Of a stretch of 64,000 nt of DNA, positions 1 to 8,525 are shown piece by piece. A model generated the notes under the pieces. It searched no databases. It had not been told where the DNA came from and worked only from the letters and a program-made list of their open reading frames with translations. Each line of letters opens with the position of its first letter. Within the stretch, counting starts at the first letter, position 1. The stretch covers positions 248,001 through 312,000 of the forward strand of contig NZ_QSTA01000002.1 in assembly GCF_003438075.1 (NCBI RefSeq), in the 5' to 3' direction. A program made the translations under genes and the position numbers. The stretch comes from Eubacterium sp. OM08-24 (GTDB lineage: Bacteria > Bacillota > Clostridia > Oscillospirales > Acutalibacteraceae).

Positions 1-319
1 TCATATCAACAGTGAGGAACACGCCGCTTTTTTCGTCACCGCAACCGTAATCGTGGTTATCGAAATAATCGTTGCAATAGTCCTCTATATCGTATGATGA
101 AACATTGTTGTTGTTTGTATAGATTATAGTGTCCCAGCCTGTTGCGAGCGTACACTTTTTGAGATTATTCTCAATGCTTTCTTCCTGTGAATCAAGCAAA
201 ATGTCCGCATCGTCCGTAAGCTTTTTTGTGCTTTCGGCAAATGCCGTATTAGCAGAAACCGCAAGCATTGCACTTACCGCCAACGCTGTGGCGGCAACGG
301 AAAGTATATTTTTCAGCAT
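1..319 (-). CDS. TPM-domain secreted/membrane protein, YdjH-like (C-terminal part lies outside the window)
   Basis: Partial gene running off the left edge; 106 codons are visible. It begins with a signal peptide or signal anchor (residues 1-28, ending AFA before ES) and continues into the start of a TPM domain (roughly 30-106), with the family pattern of an N-terminal 'D.A.iL' segment, a central 'GWDTIIYTNNN' strand and 'KSGVFLTVD'. TPM domains act outside the cytoplasm. The ATG overlaps the stop of the upstream zinc-ribbon gene (ATGCTGA), so the two are translationally coupled. The neighbours (TFIIB-type zinc ribbon, SPFH) match the B. subtilis ydjGHI arrangement, in which YdjH is the TPM protein. 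The assignment is by family and context; the C-terminus cannot be seen. Confidence 0.75.
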   Translation of the reverse strand, partial: MLKNILSVAATALAVSAMLAVSANTAFAESTKKLTDDADILLDSQEESIENNLKKCTLATGWDTIIYTNNNNVSSYDIEDYCNDYFDNHDYGCGDEKSGVFLTVDM

Positions 320-1365
320 AAGAATATACCTCCCAGCATACCGAGAATAAATCCGATTCCCGCCAAAATGCAGGAGAATATAACAAGCTTATCGGTTGCG
401 GCAGGCAAACTGCCGTAGAGTTTACCTGTCTGACCGTTGATGGCAAACGGATAAATTTTGCCCTTATAATTATAGGTCATAATCCACACCGGCAAAAGCG
501 TGTAGCTCCAGCTTTCTATGTCTGTGCGGTCATAGTAATTTGTTACTTCAACACCTGAATATTCTCGGCAAGTGCTTTTTAGCACCTCTTTGCAATACTC
601 GTCAACCCTTTGGTCAACCATTTGCTGAATATTCGCTTTTTCTATATCTCTTTTTTCAGCCTGAAATCCCGACAAATACGACATAGAAAACTTCTGTGCC
701 TCTGACAAATCAAATGGATGTATGCACTGCAGCATTTCTCTGTCGGTAGATGAAAGCGCCCTTTCAAAAACATTGCGTATATAAACATCGCCGCTTCTGA
801 ACAGGTCATAATACGAAGTTTCGGTATATCGTCTGTCACCGGATTTCCAGTGCCTGTACTTTTTGCCCCTTGCCGTCATATGAGAATCCTGTTGAGTATC
901 TATGTACCAATACGGGAAATATACACCTGTCATTTTCTCAATATTTGAGTCGCTTAAAAAATCTTTGGGCAAAAACTTTTTGCCTTTTGTTTTATCCATA
1001 AAAGCTGAAACGGCTTGTTCTCGTGACAACTTAAACGGAATAATTCTGTCGGGTCTGAAATCTCCCGACAATCTGCCCTTGAGCACAACAGGATTGTGGC
1101 AGTAAAAGCAGGTTGTTGCCGCTGTTGATGATGTTGCAACAACCTCTGCACCGCAAGAATCGCAATGGAACACATATCCATCGTGCAGTTCCTCTTTAAA
1201 CTCCTGTTGAGTGTCCGCACCGCTTTGCTCCCTTTCAGCGTAAATCTGCTGAATTTTCTCAGGCGAAAACTCCGAAAGGCAGTATTCACAACAAAATCTC
1301 TGCCTTTCGGGGTTAAATGTCAGTGGTGCGGCGCAGGACGGACAGTTATAATTGACTGTACCCAT
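313..1365 (-). CDS. TFIIB-type zinc-ribbon membrane protein, YdjG-like
   Basis: 350 residues. Two N-terminal zinc ribbons are visible: C8-x2-C11 with C26-x2-C29, and a second CDSC/CFYC pair near residues 68-88. A globular middle rich in aromatic residues follows ('GVYFPYWYID', 'LLPVWIMTYNYKGKIYPFAING'), and a single hydrophobic segment at about 326-349 ends the protein, so it is probably tail-anchored with most of its mass in the cytoplasm. B. subtilis YdjG has similar architecture and works with YdjH and YdjI in membrane-stress handling. It starts 21 bp after the SPFH gene and overlaps the TPM gene, so the three form one transcription unit. The molecular function is unknown; the match is by domain order and gene neighbourhood. 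Confidence 0.8.
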   Translation of the reverse strand: MGTVNYNCPSCAAPLTFNPERQRFCCEYCLSEFSPEKIQQIYAEREQSGADTQQEFKEELHDGYVFHCDSCGAEVVATSSTAATTCFYCHNPVVLKGRLSGDFRPDRIIPFKLSREQAVSAFMDKTKGKKFLPKDFLSDSNIEKMTGVYFPYWYIDTQQDSHMTARGKKYRHWKSGDRRYTETSYYDLFRSGDVYIRNVFERALSSTDREMLQCIHPFDLSEAQKFSMSYLSGFQAEKRDIEKANIQQMVDQRVDEYCKEVLKSTCREYSGVEVTNYYDRTDIESWSYTLLPVWIMTYNYKGKIYPFAINGQTGKLYGSLPAATDKLVIFSCILAGIGFILGMLGGIFLC

Positions 1366-1386
1366 CTATTACCTTATCTCTCAAAA

Positions 1387-2652
1387 TTATTCTGCTTTTG
1401 TACCGCACTCCGGACAGAATTTCTGATTTTCTTTTAATTCATATCCGCAGTTTACACAGAAATGCTTTTTAGGTGCGTCAGGCTTTTTTGCGCCGCATTC
1501 AGGGCAGAATTTGCCTGTATTTACCGCACCGCAAGCGCAAGTCCAACCGTTTGACGGCTGTGCCTGTGCCGGCTGAGCATTCTGCTGTGGCTGAGCAGGC
1601 TGTGCGCCGCCGAGCGGATTGCCCTGTGGCTGTTGAGGCTGCTGTGGCTGCTGATTGTTGTAGTGTGGGTTCTGCTGATAGCCGCCGAGGATATTACCGC
1701 CTGCGTTCATACCCATGCCCATACCCATAAAGCCTGCCATAGCGCCGTTTGAGTTTGAGCCTGCTGCTTTCATACCCTCTGCAACATTAGCTGCTACATA
1801 GCCCTGCTGAACTGCTGCGTCTGAAAGCATTGCGCCCTTGTTTCTCATATTGATAAGCTCTGTGCTCTCGTCATTATAAGAAATGTTGATAGCAACTGCC
1901 TGAACCTGAAAACCACGCTGCTGCTCCCATTCCTCGTCAAGAGTTTTAGCCATATACTGACCAAATTCACGGGATTTACCCTTAATAAAGCTGATTCTGT
2001 AACCGTCAGCCGAGAAGTTGTTTATAGCCGAGCTTAACGCTGCCTCAAACTCTGTGTTGTACTGAATTGACTTTGACTTGTAGTCAAAAGGCTGACAAGC
2101 TGTTACAAGTCCCTTGTCGATAACCTCCTGATAAAATTTGAGCGGATCGGTAATCTTAATTGAATATGTACCGTGTGCACGAAGGAAAAGCTCTGCATTG
2201 TAAAAGCTGTCAAAGTAGTTTACAACATTCTTTGTGCCAAAAAGAATACCTGTGATTTCTGCAAGGTTGATGTAGATTACATACTGCGACTGTGACGGAA
2301 TTCCGCCGTACTTAATACGTGAGAATGTTTCTTTAAGAGAGTCGCCAAACTGACCGCAGAAAAGTGATGGCATTGAGCTGTTGCTTACCTGATAGTAACC
2401 CGGCTCTGCTGTAAAGTCAACTACCTTGCCACCGTCAATAAGGAGCATACACTGATTGTCGTAAACCTGAATAACAGATCCGTTTGATACAATATTCGGT
2501 GTGCCCTTTGTGTTCTGAGATGTTCCGTGTGTTATCTTTTCACCCGGAACCATTGCGAGAGTTCCGCTCATTGGTCTTGGCTGAATAACCTCCTGCCAAG
2601 AATCTGCCAATCCGCCTTTAACTGAGTTAATGGCTGCTCTGATAATGCCCAT
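1387..2652 (-). CDS. SPFH-domain protein with C-terminal zinc ribbons, YdjI-like
   Basis: 421 residues. Residues about 1-290 form the SPFH/virion-core-like domain typical of YdjI ('WQEVIQPRP' near the N-terminus, then a flotillin-like fold with a helical region near 250-290). A low-complexity linker rich in Met/Gly, then Gln/Pro, is followed by two zinc ribbons at about 370-421 (CACG/CPECG and CVNCG/CPECG). No signal peptide or membrane segment is evident, so it is a peripheral cytoplasmic protein. In B. subtilis the SPFH protein YdjI helps bring PspA to the membrane. RBS AAGGAG precedes the ATG by 7 nt. No PspA gene is visible in the window; it could lie to the left or elsewhere. Confidence 0.85.
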   Translation of the reverse strand: MGIIRAAINSVKGGLADSWQEVIQPRPMSGTLAMVPGEKITHGTSQNTKGTPNIVSNGSVIQVYDNQCMLLIDGGKVVDFTAEPGYYQVSNSSMPSLFCGQFGDSLKETFSRIKYGGIPSQSQYVIYINLAEITGILFGTKNVVNYFDSFYNAELFLRAHGTYSIKITDPLKFYQEVIDKGLVTACQPFDYKSKSIQYNTEFEAALSSAINNFSADGYRISFIKGKSREFGQYMAKTLDEEWEQQRGFQVQAVAINISYNDESTELINMRNKGAMLSDAAVQQGYVAANVAEGMKAAGSNSNGAMAGFMGMGMGMNAGGNILGGYQQNPHYNNQQPQQPQQPQGNPLGGAQPAQPQQNAQPAQAQPSNGWTCACGAVNTGKFCPECGAKKPDAPKKHFCVNCGYELKENQKFCPECGTKAE

Positions 2653-2827
2653 AGTTTTTCTCCTTTTTACAAGAAATTTTCTTTATTTATTTTTGTGAGC
2701 TGAAATAAATGTACCGAAGTGGAGAGTTTACTCTTTAGAACAGATACTCCTAAACAACTTTTCAAGATTTTTTAAGAGTGAGTCAATCTAATTTTCGATA
2801 TCTGCCAAAGTACATTTTAATTATAAA

Positions 2828-3661
2828 TTAATATGGTCTTGTTGTGGTTGTCTGTTCCCTTACCGATGAGAACTTCCACGCTCTTATATTGATTTCCGTA
2901 ATGCCTGTGCCGCAGTATTCGCAGAATTTTTGACCTAAGTTTTTGATAGGTGCGCCGCAGTTAGGGCAATTAAGACCAAGTCCCTCGCTGCCGTTTGCCA
3001 CCATATCCACATTCTGAATATACACAAGCTCGGTTTCATACACACTTTGAGTTTTCATATCTCTGCTGCCGTACACCACGCCGCCTGAGCTGTCTGTGGT
3101 GTAGGTGTAAGAACCAACGGAAGACACAAACAAAATTCTTGCGGTTGCGCCGTCCTTTGTGTATCGTGAAATCTCCGTACGGTGAATTACAATATCGTCA
3201 TAGCTCTGTGCATAGCCTCTGTTTGACAAGTCAGCAATAATGCCCTTTACATTGTCTTTTAAGGCTGTGGAGCACTCGCTGTACAAAAGCTCCGGATTTT
3301 TCTCCTCAATAGAGTTCATATAGCTGCGCAGTACGGTTTCTGCTTTTTGCTTGTAGTCCTCGTAATCAAATTCGGGAAAATCTCTTTGTATCCTCGGCAA
3401 GCAAAGACTTGTCATAGCCTGCAAAGAGCGTGGAGTTTCACTCATTTCCATTTTTTGATTATTAATTCCCTGTGCAAAGGAATCCGTACCGAACATAGTT
3501 CTTGAAATTTGTCTTATTCCTCTTTTTATTTTGTAAACTGCCACCGCAATGGCAATGACAAGTGCCGCTATTATAACAAGCGTTACAATAAGTCCGACAG
3601 GCACTCCGCCCGAAGAAACCGCTGCACTTTTCGCCAAAAAAGCTGATACGATAAAATTCAT
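2828..3661 (-). CDS. Membrane-anchored TIM44-like protein with zinc ribbon
   Basis: 277 residues. A hydrophobic segment at about 20-43 anchors the N-terminus and is followed by basic residues. The middle (about 80-215) resembles a TIM44-like domain (PF04280) with alternating helix and strand: 'FPEFDYEDYKQKAE', then 'EEKNPELLYSECS'. A zinc ribbon ends near C250 (CPNC/CEYC). The start codon lies only 3 bp past the aspS stop and its RBS AGGAG is inside the end of aspS, so translation is coupled to aspS. A 175-bp gap separates it from the SPFH gene. The shared zinc-ribbon theme with the next genes suggests the same membrane module. The TIM44 assignment is a pattern judgement. Confidence 0.65.
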   Translation of the reverse strand: MNFIVSAFLAKSAAVSSGGVPVGLIVTLVIIAALVIAIAVAVYKIKRGIRQISRTMFGTDSFAQGINNQKMEMSETPRSLQAMTSLCLPRIQRDFPEFDYEDYKQKAETVLRSYMNSIEEKNPELLYSECSTALKDNVKGIIADLSNRGYAQSYDDIVIHRTEISRYTKDGATARILFVSSVGSYTYTTDSSGGVVYGSRDMKTQSVYETELVYIQNVDMVANGSEGLGLNCPNCGAPIKNLGQKFCEYCGTGITEINIRAWKFSSVREQTTTTRPY

Positions 3662-3664
3662 CGC

Positions 3665-5440
3665 TTACTCCTGTGGCTTTACTGAAATGCCGAGAACATC
3701 AAGGCTCTCATCATCAACAACAGACGGGCAAGCTGACATAAGCTCGCTTGCGTTCTGTACCTTAGGGAATGCTGTAACATCACGAAGGCTGTCTGTGCCG
3801 CACATAAGCATTGTAACACGGTCAAGACCGATGCCCATACCGCCGTGTGGTGGTGCACCGTACTTATATGCTTCTACAAGGAATCCGAATTTTGCTTCAA
3901 TTTCCTCGTCTGTGAGCTTTAATGCCTTAAACATTCTCTGCTGTAACTCATAATCTGTAATACGCATAGAACCGCTTGAAAGCTCTGTGCCGTTAAGTGT
4001 GAGGTCATAAGCCTTTGCAATAACCTTTGACGGGTCTGTGTCGAGGTACTGCAAGCACTCTTCCTTAGGCATTGTGAATGGGTGGTGCATTGCAAGCCAC
4101 TCGCCGCTCTCTTCGTCATACTCAAAGAATGGGAAGTCAACAATCCAAAGGAACTTAAATTCATCAGGAATAATGTCGAGCACCTTGGCAACCTTAAGTC
4201 TTAATGCGCCGAGTGTAGAAAGAACTGTGCTGTTCTTGTCGGCAACAATAAAGATTACATCGCCCTTTTCAGCACCGAGTCTTTCATAAATTGCAGAAAG
4301 CTCTTCCTCTGTCATAAACTTTTTGAAAGATGCGTTCGGCTCGTCAACCCATCTTACATAGGCAAGACCCTTTGCACCGATGCCCTTTACATACTCTGTG
4401 AGCTTGTCAATTTCTTTTCTTGTGTAAACAGATGCTGCGTTCTTTGCTACAATGGCACGAACCGAACCGCCGTTTTCAATAGCGCTTGTAAATACGCTGA
4501 AACCGCAGTCCTTTACAAGGTCGGAGATATTCTGAATCTTCATATCGAAACGAATATCAGGCTTATCCGAGCCGTAGTTCTCCATAGCGTCGTTGTATGT
4601 CATTTTCTCAAACGGAGTTACAAGCTCCTTGCCAAGCACTTCTTTAAACAAACGCTTGAAAAGTCCCTCGTTGATTTCCATAATTTCATCCATATCCACA
4701 AACGAAAGCTCCATATCAATCTGAGTAAACTCAGGCTGACGGTCGGCTCTTAAATCCTCATCTCTGAAACAACGGGCAAGCTGAATATAGCGGTCAAAAC
4801 CCGATACCATCAAAAGCTGCTTGTAAATCTGCGGTGACTGCGGAAGAGCATAGAACTTTCCCTTGTGGATTCTTGACGGTACAAGGTAATCTCTTGCGCC
4901 CTCCGGAGTTGACTTTATCATCATAGGAGTTTCTATTTCGATAAAGCCGTTCTCGTAGAAATAATCTCTTGCAACCTTTGCAATCTTACTTCTCATAATA
5001 ATGTTGTTCTGAATAGGACGGCGGCGAAGATCAAGATAACGGTACTTAAGTCTTAACTCCTCGTTTGTGCTTGTTTCGTCAACAATTTCAAAAGGAGGTG
5101 TCTGTGCCTTTGAAAGCACACGAAGGTCTGTTACCATAACCTCAATATCGCCTGTGGGAATATCCTTGTTCTTGGAACTTCTCTCACATACTATGCCTTT
5201 TGCCGCCAAAACATACTCACTGCGGCAAGCAAAAGCTTTATCAAAAATTTCTTTATCCGTCTTATCATTAAACGCAAGCTGAACAATGCCTGTGCGGTCA
5301 CGCAAATCTATAAAAATAAGCTGACCGAGGTCACGACAACGCTGTACCCAACCGCAAACTGTTACTTCTCTGCCGACATCGCCGATTCTAAGGTCGGAGC
5401 AATAGTCGGTTCGTTTAAGTCCTGTCATAAATTCTGCCAT
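3665..5440 (-). CDS. aspS: Aspartyl-tRNA synthetase
   Basis: 591 residues, the normal bacterial length. It charges tRNA-Asp (or also tRNA-Asn if non-discriminating, which cannot be decided here). Visible parts are the N-terminal OB fold ('VTVCGWVQRCRDLG'), class II motif 2 ('FRDEDLRADRQPEF'), an inserted GAD domain near 300-400, and motif 3 ('GIGLDRVTMLM'). RBS AAGGAG sits 11 nt before the ATG. It lies 34 bp after hisS, the common hisS-aspS pair of Firmicutes, and is followed immediately by the TIM44-like gene. Confidence 0.97.
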   Translation of the reverse strand: MAEFMTGLKRTDYCSDLRIGDVGREVTVCGWVQRCRDLGQLIFIDLRDRTGIVQLAFNDKTDKEIFDKAFACRSEYVLAAKGIVCERSSKNKDIPTGDIEVMVTDLRVLSKAQTPPFEIVDETSTNEELRLKYRYLDLRRRPIQNNIIMRSKIAKVARDYFYENGFIEIETPMMIKSTPEGARDYLVPSRIHKGKFYALPQSPQIYKQLLMVSGFDRYIQLARCFRDEDLRADRQPEFTQIDMELSFVDMDEIMEINEGLFKRLFKEVLGKELVTPFEKMTYNDAMENYGSDKPDIRFDMKIQNISDLVKDCGFSVFTSAIENGGSVRAIVAKNAASVYTRKEIDKLTEYVKGIGAKGLAYVRWVDEPNASFKKFMTEEELSAIYERLGAEKGDVIFIVADKNSTVLSTLGALRLKVAKVLDIIPDEFKFLWIVDFPFFEYDEESGEWLAMHHPFTMPKEECLQYLDTDPSKVIAKAYDLTLNGTELSSGSMRITDYELQQRMFKALKLTDEEIEAKFGFLVEAYKYGAPPHGGMGIGLDRVTMLMCGTDSLRDVTAFPKVQNASELMSACPSVVDDESLDVLGISVKPQE

Positions 5441-5474
5441 TTTTGTATATCTCCTTAAATTAAGTTGTCAACGC

Positions 5475-6770
5475 TTACAGCTTAAAGCTGTCAACATCGG
5501 CAAGCTGAAGTACCATAAATTTCTCTGCAAATGTATCGTCAAGTACAATTTCAGTCTGCTCGCCGCTCGACATATTCTTAATAACTGCCTTGCCCTGCTC
5601 AATCTCATTGTCGCCAAGCACCATAGAGAACTTTGCGCCGATTTTGTCGGCATATTTCATCTGTGCTCTAAGTCCTCTGCCTACAACATCGGTTTCGGCA
5701 ATAAGTCCGCAGGAACGGACAGCTTTGATAATTTCAAATGATTTAAGCGATGCCTTTTCGCCCATAACCGCAACATAGAGGTCGCAGGTTGACGGTTTCG
5801 GAATTTCAATGCCCTGTTTGTCCATAAGCATTAAAAGTCTTTCAATGCCCATTGCAAATCCGAGTGACGGCAAGTGCTTTCCGCCGAGCTCCTCAATAAG
5901 TCCGTCGTATCTGCCGCCGCCGCAAACTGTGCCTTGAGCACCGATAAAGTCGGTAACGAACTCAAAAACAGTCTTTGTGTAGTAGTCAAGTCCACGAACG
6001 ATTGTAGGATTTACTGTATATTCAACACCTGCGGCATCAAGGTATTTCTGAACGCTTGCAAAGTGCTCTTTACACTCATCGCAAAGATAATCTGTAATTT
6101 TAGGTGCGCCCTGTGCAATCTTTGAACATACGGGACTTTTGCAGTCGAGTATTCTCATAGGATTTTTTTCAAGTCTTGAATTGCAGGTTTCGCAAAGCTC
6201 GTCTTTGTATCCGTAAAAATACTCCTTGAGCGCCTTGTGGTACTCGGCACGACAAGTAGGACAGCCGATAGAATTAATTTCAAGTCTGAGCTGTTTAATG
6301 CCAAGGCGGTCAAAAATAGACTGTGCGGCGCAAATAAGTTCCGCATCGGCAACAGGTGACTGTGTACCGTAGCACTCAAGACCGAATTGGTGGAACTCTC
6401 TTAATCTGCCTGCTTGCGGCTTTTCGTAGCGGTAGCAAGACACAAAATAGCTTGCCTTGATAGGTAAGCTGTCATTTACAAGACCGTGCTCAAGCACTGC
6501 TCTTGCTGCGCCTGCCGTACCCTCGGGACGAAGGGTAACACTTTCTCCGCCCTTTGTATCGAATGTGTACATTTCTTTCTGAACAACATCTGTTGTCTGA
6601 CCCACACCTCTTGCAAAAAGCTCTGTGTGCTCAAAAACAGGTGTACGAATTTCTTTAAAGCCGTAAGACGCCGACTCCTTGCGCATAACATCTTCAACGA
6701 ACTGCCAGCGGTAGCTGTCCTTTGGCAAAACATCCTCTGTGCCCTTAATCTTTTTGGTGATTACTCCCAT
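5475..6770 (-). CDS. hisS: Histidyl-tRNA synthetase
   Basis: 431 residues from the chosen ATG (MGVITKK). The reading frame is open 12 bp further upstream to a TTG, but GGAGG (6776-6780) would then fall inside the gene, so the ATG at 6770 is the better start. Class II features include 'TLRPEGTAG', the histidine-specific segments 'GLDYYTKTVFEF' and 'GGGRYDGL', and a C-terminal anticodon-binding domain. There are four CxxC-type cysteines in the middle ('CPTC', 'CETC', 'CKSPVC', 'CDEC'), which occur in some clostridial HisRS. It precedes aspS by 34 bp. Confidence 0.96.
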   Translation of the reverse strand: MGVITKKIKGTEDVLPKDSYRWQFVEDVMRKESASYGFKEIRTPVFEHTELFARGVGQTTDVVQKEMYTFDTKGGESVTLRPEGTAGAARAVLEHGLVNDSLPIKASYFVSCYRYEKPQAGRLREFHQFGLECYGTQSPVADAELICAAQSIFDRLGIKQLRLEINSIGCPTCRAEYHKALKEYFYGYKDELCETCNSRLEKNPMRILDCKSPVCSKIAQGAPKITDYLCDECKEHFASVQKYLDAAGVEYTVNPTIVRGLDYYTKTVFEFVTDFIGAQGTVCGGGRYDGLIEELGGKHLPSLGFAMGIERLLMLMDKQGIEIPKPSTCDLYVAVMGEKASLKSFEIIKAVRSCGLIAETDVVGRGLRAQMKYADKIGAKFSMVLGDNEIEQGKAVIKNMSSGEQTEIVLDDTFAEKFMVLQLADVDSFKL

Positions 6771-6830
6771 TATTTCCTCCAAATTATAAAACCTTTTATA
6801 TTAATCGAAAATTCCGTATAAACACAATTA

Positions 6831-6853
6831 TCGGGCAGCACAAAACCGCCCGA
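6831..6853 (-). terminator. Weak terminator-like hairpin between the MgsA-family gene and hisS
   Basis: Read on the minus strand, GTCGGGC and GCCCGAT pair around an 11-nt loop, followed by TAATTGTGTTT. The U-tract is interrupted, so it may be an attenuator or processing hairpin rather than a full terminator. Confidence 0.4.
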
Positions 6854-6868
6854 CAATGAAATCGTTTT

Positions 6869-7264
6869 TTACTTTAAAATATTTCTCCAGTCAAGGTCGC
6901 CACGCTCAAGACCATGAATAAGTACCTCTGCGGTTGCGATATTTGTTGCAACCGGAATATTGTGCATATCGCAAAGTCTGAGCATATTCATATCATTAGG
7001 CTCGTTTGGCTTTGGATTTAGCGGATCTCTGAAAAAGAGAAGCATATCAATTTCGTTGCAAGCAATTCTTGCCGCAATCTGCTGACTGCCGCCCTGTGAG
7101 CCTGCCAAAAACTTCTGAATTGTAAGGCCTGTTGCCTCTGAAACCATTTTGCCCGTAGTGCCTGTTGCACAAAGGTTATTTCTGCTTAAAACACCGCAAT
7201 AAGCAATGCAGAACTGAACCATAAGTTCCTTTTTTTCATCGTGCGCAATAAGAGCAATATTCAT
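6869..7264 (-). CDS. mgsA: Methylglyoxal synthase family protein with replaced catalytic residues
   Basis: 131 residues. The ATG at 7264 is preferred over an upstream TTG because GGGAGG lies 9 nt before it. The fold signature is clear: '[10 protein letters not shown]' (1-12), 'CATGTTGKM', '[10 protein letters not shown]' and '[12 protein letters not shown]'. MgsA converts dihydroxyacetone phosphate to methylglyoxal. Aligned without gaps to the E. coli enzyme from memory, the catalytic base Asp71 is Ser60 here, His98 is Asn87 and Asp101 is Asn90; only the His-Asp pair near the N-terminus (H8-D9) is kept. Membership of the family is sure; synthase activity is doubtful. It follows a minD-like gene by 30 bp in the same direction. 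Confidence 0.8.
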   Translation of the reverse strand: MNIALIAHDEKKELMVQFCIAYCGVLSRNNLCATGTTGKMVSEATGLTIQKFLAGSQGGSQQIAARIACNEIDMLLFFRDPLNPKPNEPNDMNMLRLCDMHNIPVATNIATAEVLIHGLERGDLDWRNILK

Positions 7265-7294
7265 ACACAAATTCCTCCCTATATATTAAAAGGC

Positions 7295-8035
7295 TTATCC
7301 TTTAAATGCCAAGGGTACTCTTTGCCCCTCAAGCCTTCGTGCCAGACAATCAAAAACCGATGCTGCGGCACTCCAGTTAAGCCCTGCAACTCCACGCTGC
7401 ATAATAACTGATATTCTTATGTCAAACGGCACAAGCGCTATAAGCTGAGTTTGCACCGCATCAATAACTTCATCAAGGTCGGCATAAAAGCCAAGCTCGG
7501 TAAAAGTTTTTCTGTCAAAGCGGTTAATTACAAGCCTTTGGTTTTTTACACCCAAAGCATCGAGCTTGTTTTTAACCTTTAGTCCGCCTCGTACACTTGT
7601 AGGCTCTGCATTAGCTACTATAAGCGCCCTGTCGGCAGGCGTAGCAGCAGTAACAAAGCCCGAACCGATACCCGCCGGTGAATCAATAATAACAAAATCA
7701 TAATCAGCCTTTAAAGACTCCACAAGCTGACGGAACACACCCGGACTAAGCTCGTTATCGGTATCGAAAGGTGCTGCCATTAGATAAAGATTTTCATTGT
7801 TTTTGCTTTTATAAACCGCATCTGTAAAAGAACAGTTGCCGCTTACGGCGTCTGCCGCATCAAAAACAATATCGTTCTCCATATCGAGCATAATATCAAG
7901 ACCACGCATACCGCAGTCGCAGTCGATAAGCAAAACTTTTTTACCCTGTTTTATAAGAGCAACCGAAAGGCAAATGCACACCGTTGACTTACCGGTGCCG
8001 CCTTTTCCGGAGGCTACTACTATAACATTATCCAT
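7295..8035 (-). CDS. minD: MinD/ParA-family ATPase (MinD-like)
   Basis: 246 residues. Deviant Walker A 'GKGGTGKST' near residue 10, the 'LLIDCDCGMRGLDIML' switch segment, and Walker B-like 'FVIIDSPAGIG' place it in the MinD group rather than ParA. The C-terminus ('FDCLARRLEG') could form a short amphipathic membrane helix, as in MinD. MinD positions the division site with MinC and MinE or DivIVA, but no minC or minE is next to it; the upstream neighbour is divergent. Co-transcription with the mgsA-like gene is likely (30 bp apart). Confidence 0.8.
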   Translation of the reverse strand: MDNVIVVASGKGGTGKSTVCICLSVALIKQGKKVLLIDCDCGMRGLDIMLDMENDIVFDAADAVSGNCSFTDAVYKSKNNENLYLMAAPFDTDNELSPGVFRQLVESLKADYDFVIIDSPAGIGSGFVTAATPADRALIVANAEPTSVRGGLKVKNKLDALGVKNQRLVINRFDRKTFTELGFYADLDEVIDAVQTQLIALVPFDIRISVIMQRGVAGLNWSAAASVFDCLARRLEGQRVPLAFKG

Positions 8036-8056
8036 AATACATACTACCTCTGAATT

Positions 8057-8085
8057 ATTCTATCATATTTTTGTCAAAAGAGCAA
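8057..8085 (-). promoter_or_regulatory. Candidate sigma-A promoter for the minD-mgsA unit
   Basis: On the minus strand TTGCTC, 17 nt, TAGAAT, ending 21 bp before the minD ATG. AGAGG lies between it and the start codon. Confidence 0.5.
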
Positions 8086-8474
8086 TAAAAGAGAGCAATT
8101 TTATCAAACAAAAATTATATTTAGTTTTTATGCAATATATATAAATTTGCAGGTCAAGTTTTTAATTTTTTACATTTTTACCATAACCTGATAGTAAAAT
8201 TACACTAAATAATCGTTTGATTTTCTCATTATTAAAATCTCAGGTAATTTTTTCACACCATTTTTCATATGCAAGTTTAACCTGCAAAAAATTCTTGCCG
8301 CAATAACAAACAGATTTTGTTCTTATAAAATCTACTGAAAATGCGGTTTTTATAAATTATATCACCTTTTGCCGTCAAAATAAGTATTATTTTGGTGGCG
8401 GTTATTTTTTCGGCTAAATCAAATGGGTTATGCCGTTATCGGCAAGAAAGTCGAATTTTGCAATGTATAATTCG
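8086..8474. other. AT-rich divergent intergenic region between minD and the Fic gene
   Basis: No convincing gene. It holds a 13-bp hairpin at 8371-8399 (GCCGTCAAAATAA pairing with TTATTTTGGTGGC, two G-U pairs) followed on the plus strand by GGTTATTTTTTC, which could stop transcription entering the Fic promoter. The left arm of the Fic operator-like repeat is at 8436-8445. Confidence 0.5.
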
Positions 8475-8492
8475 TTGATTTATTGCCGATAA
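8436..8492. repeat. Inverted repeat TTATCGGCAA / TTGCCGATAA at the Fic promoter
   Basis: Two exact 10-bp inverted arms at 8436-8445 and 8483-8492. The right arm lies inside the spacer between -35 and -10 of the Fic promoter; the left arm is 30-40 bp upstream of -35. The left arm is also part of a small palindrome (GCCG-TTAT-CGGC). This is the arrangement expected for a repressor operator, perhaps bound by the HTH domain of the Fic protein itself (inference). Confidence 0.5.
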
Positions 8493-8503
8493 TATGATAT
8501 AAT
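8475..8503 (+). promoter_or_regulatory. Sigma-A promoter of the HTH-Fic gene
   Basis: TTGATT (8475-8480), 17-nt spacer, TATAAT (8498-8503). It is followed by GGAGGTG, 5 nt before the ATG at 8526. Confidence 0.7.
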
Positions 8504-8525
8504 TATTTAGAGTCGGAGGTGGAAT

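Noticed and set aside
6770..6782. Upstream TTG start for hisS
   Set aside because: It would place the GGAGG ribosome binding site inside the coding sequence; the ATG at 6770 has ideal spacing.
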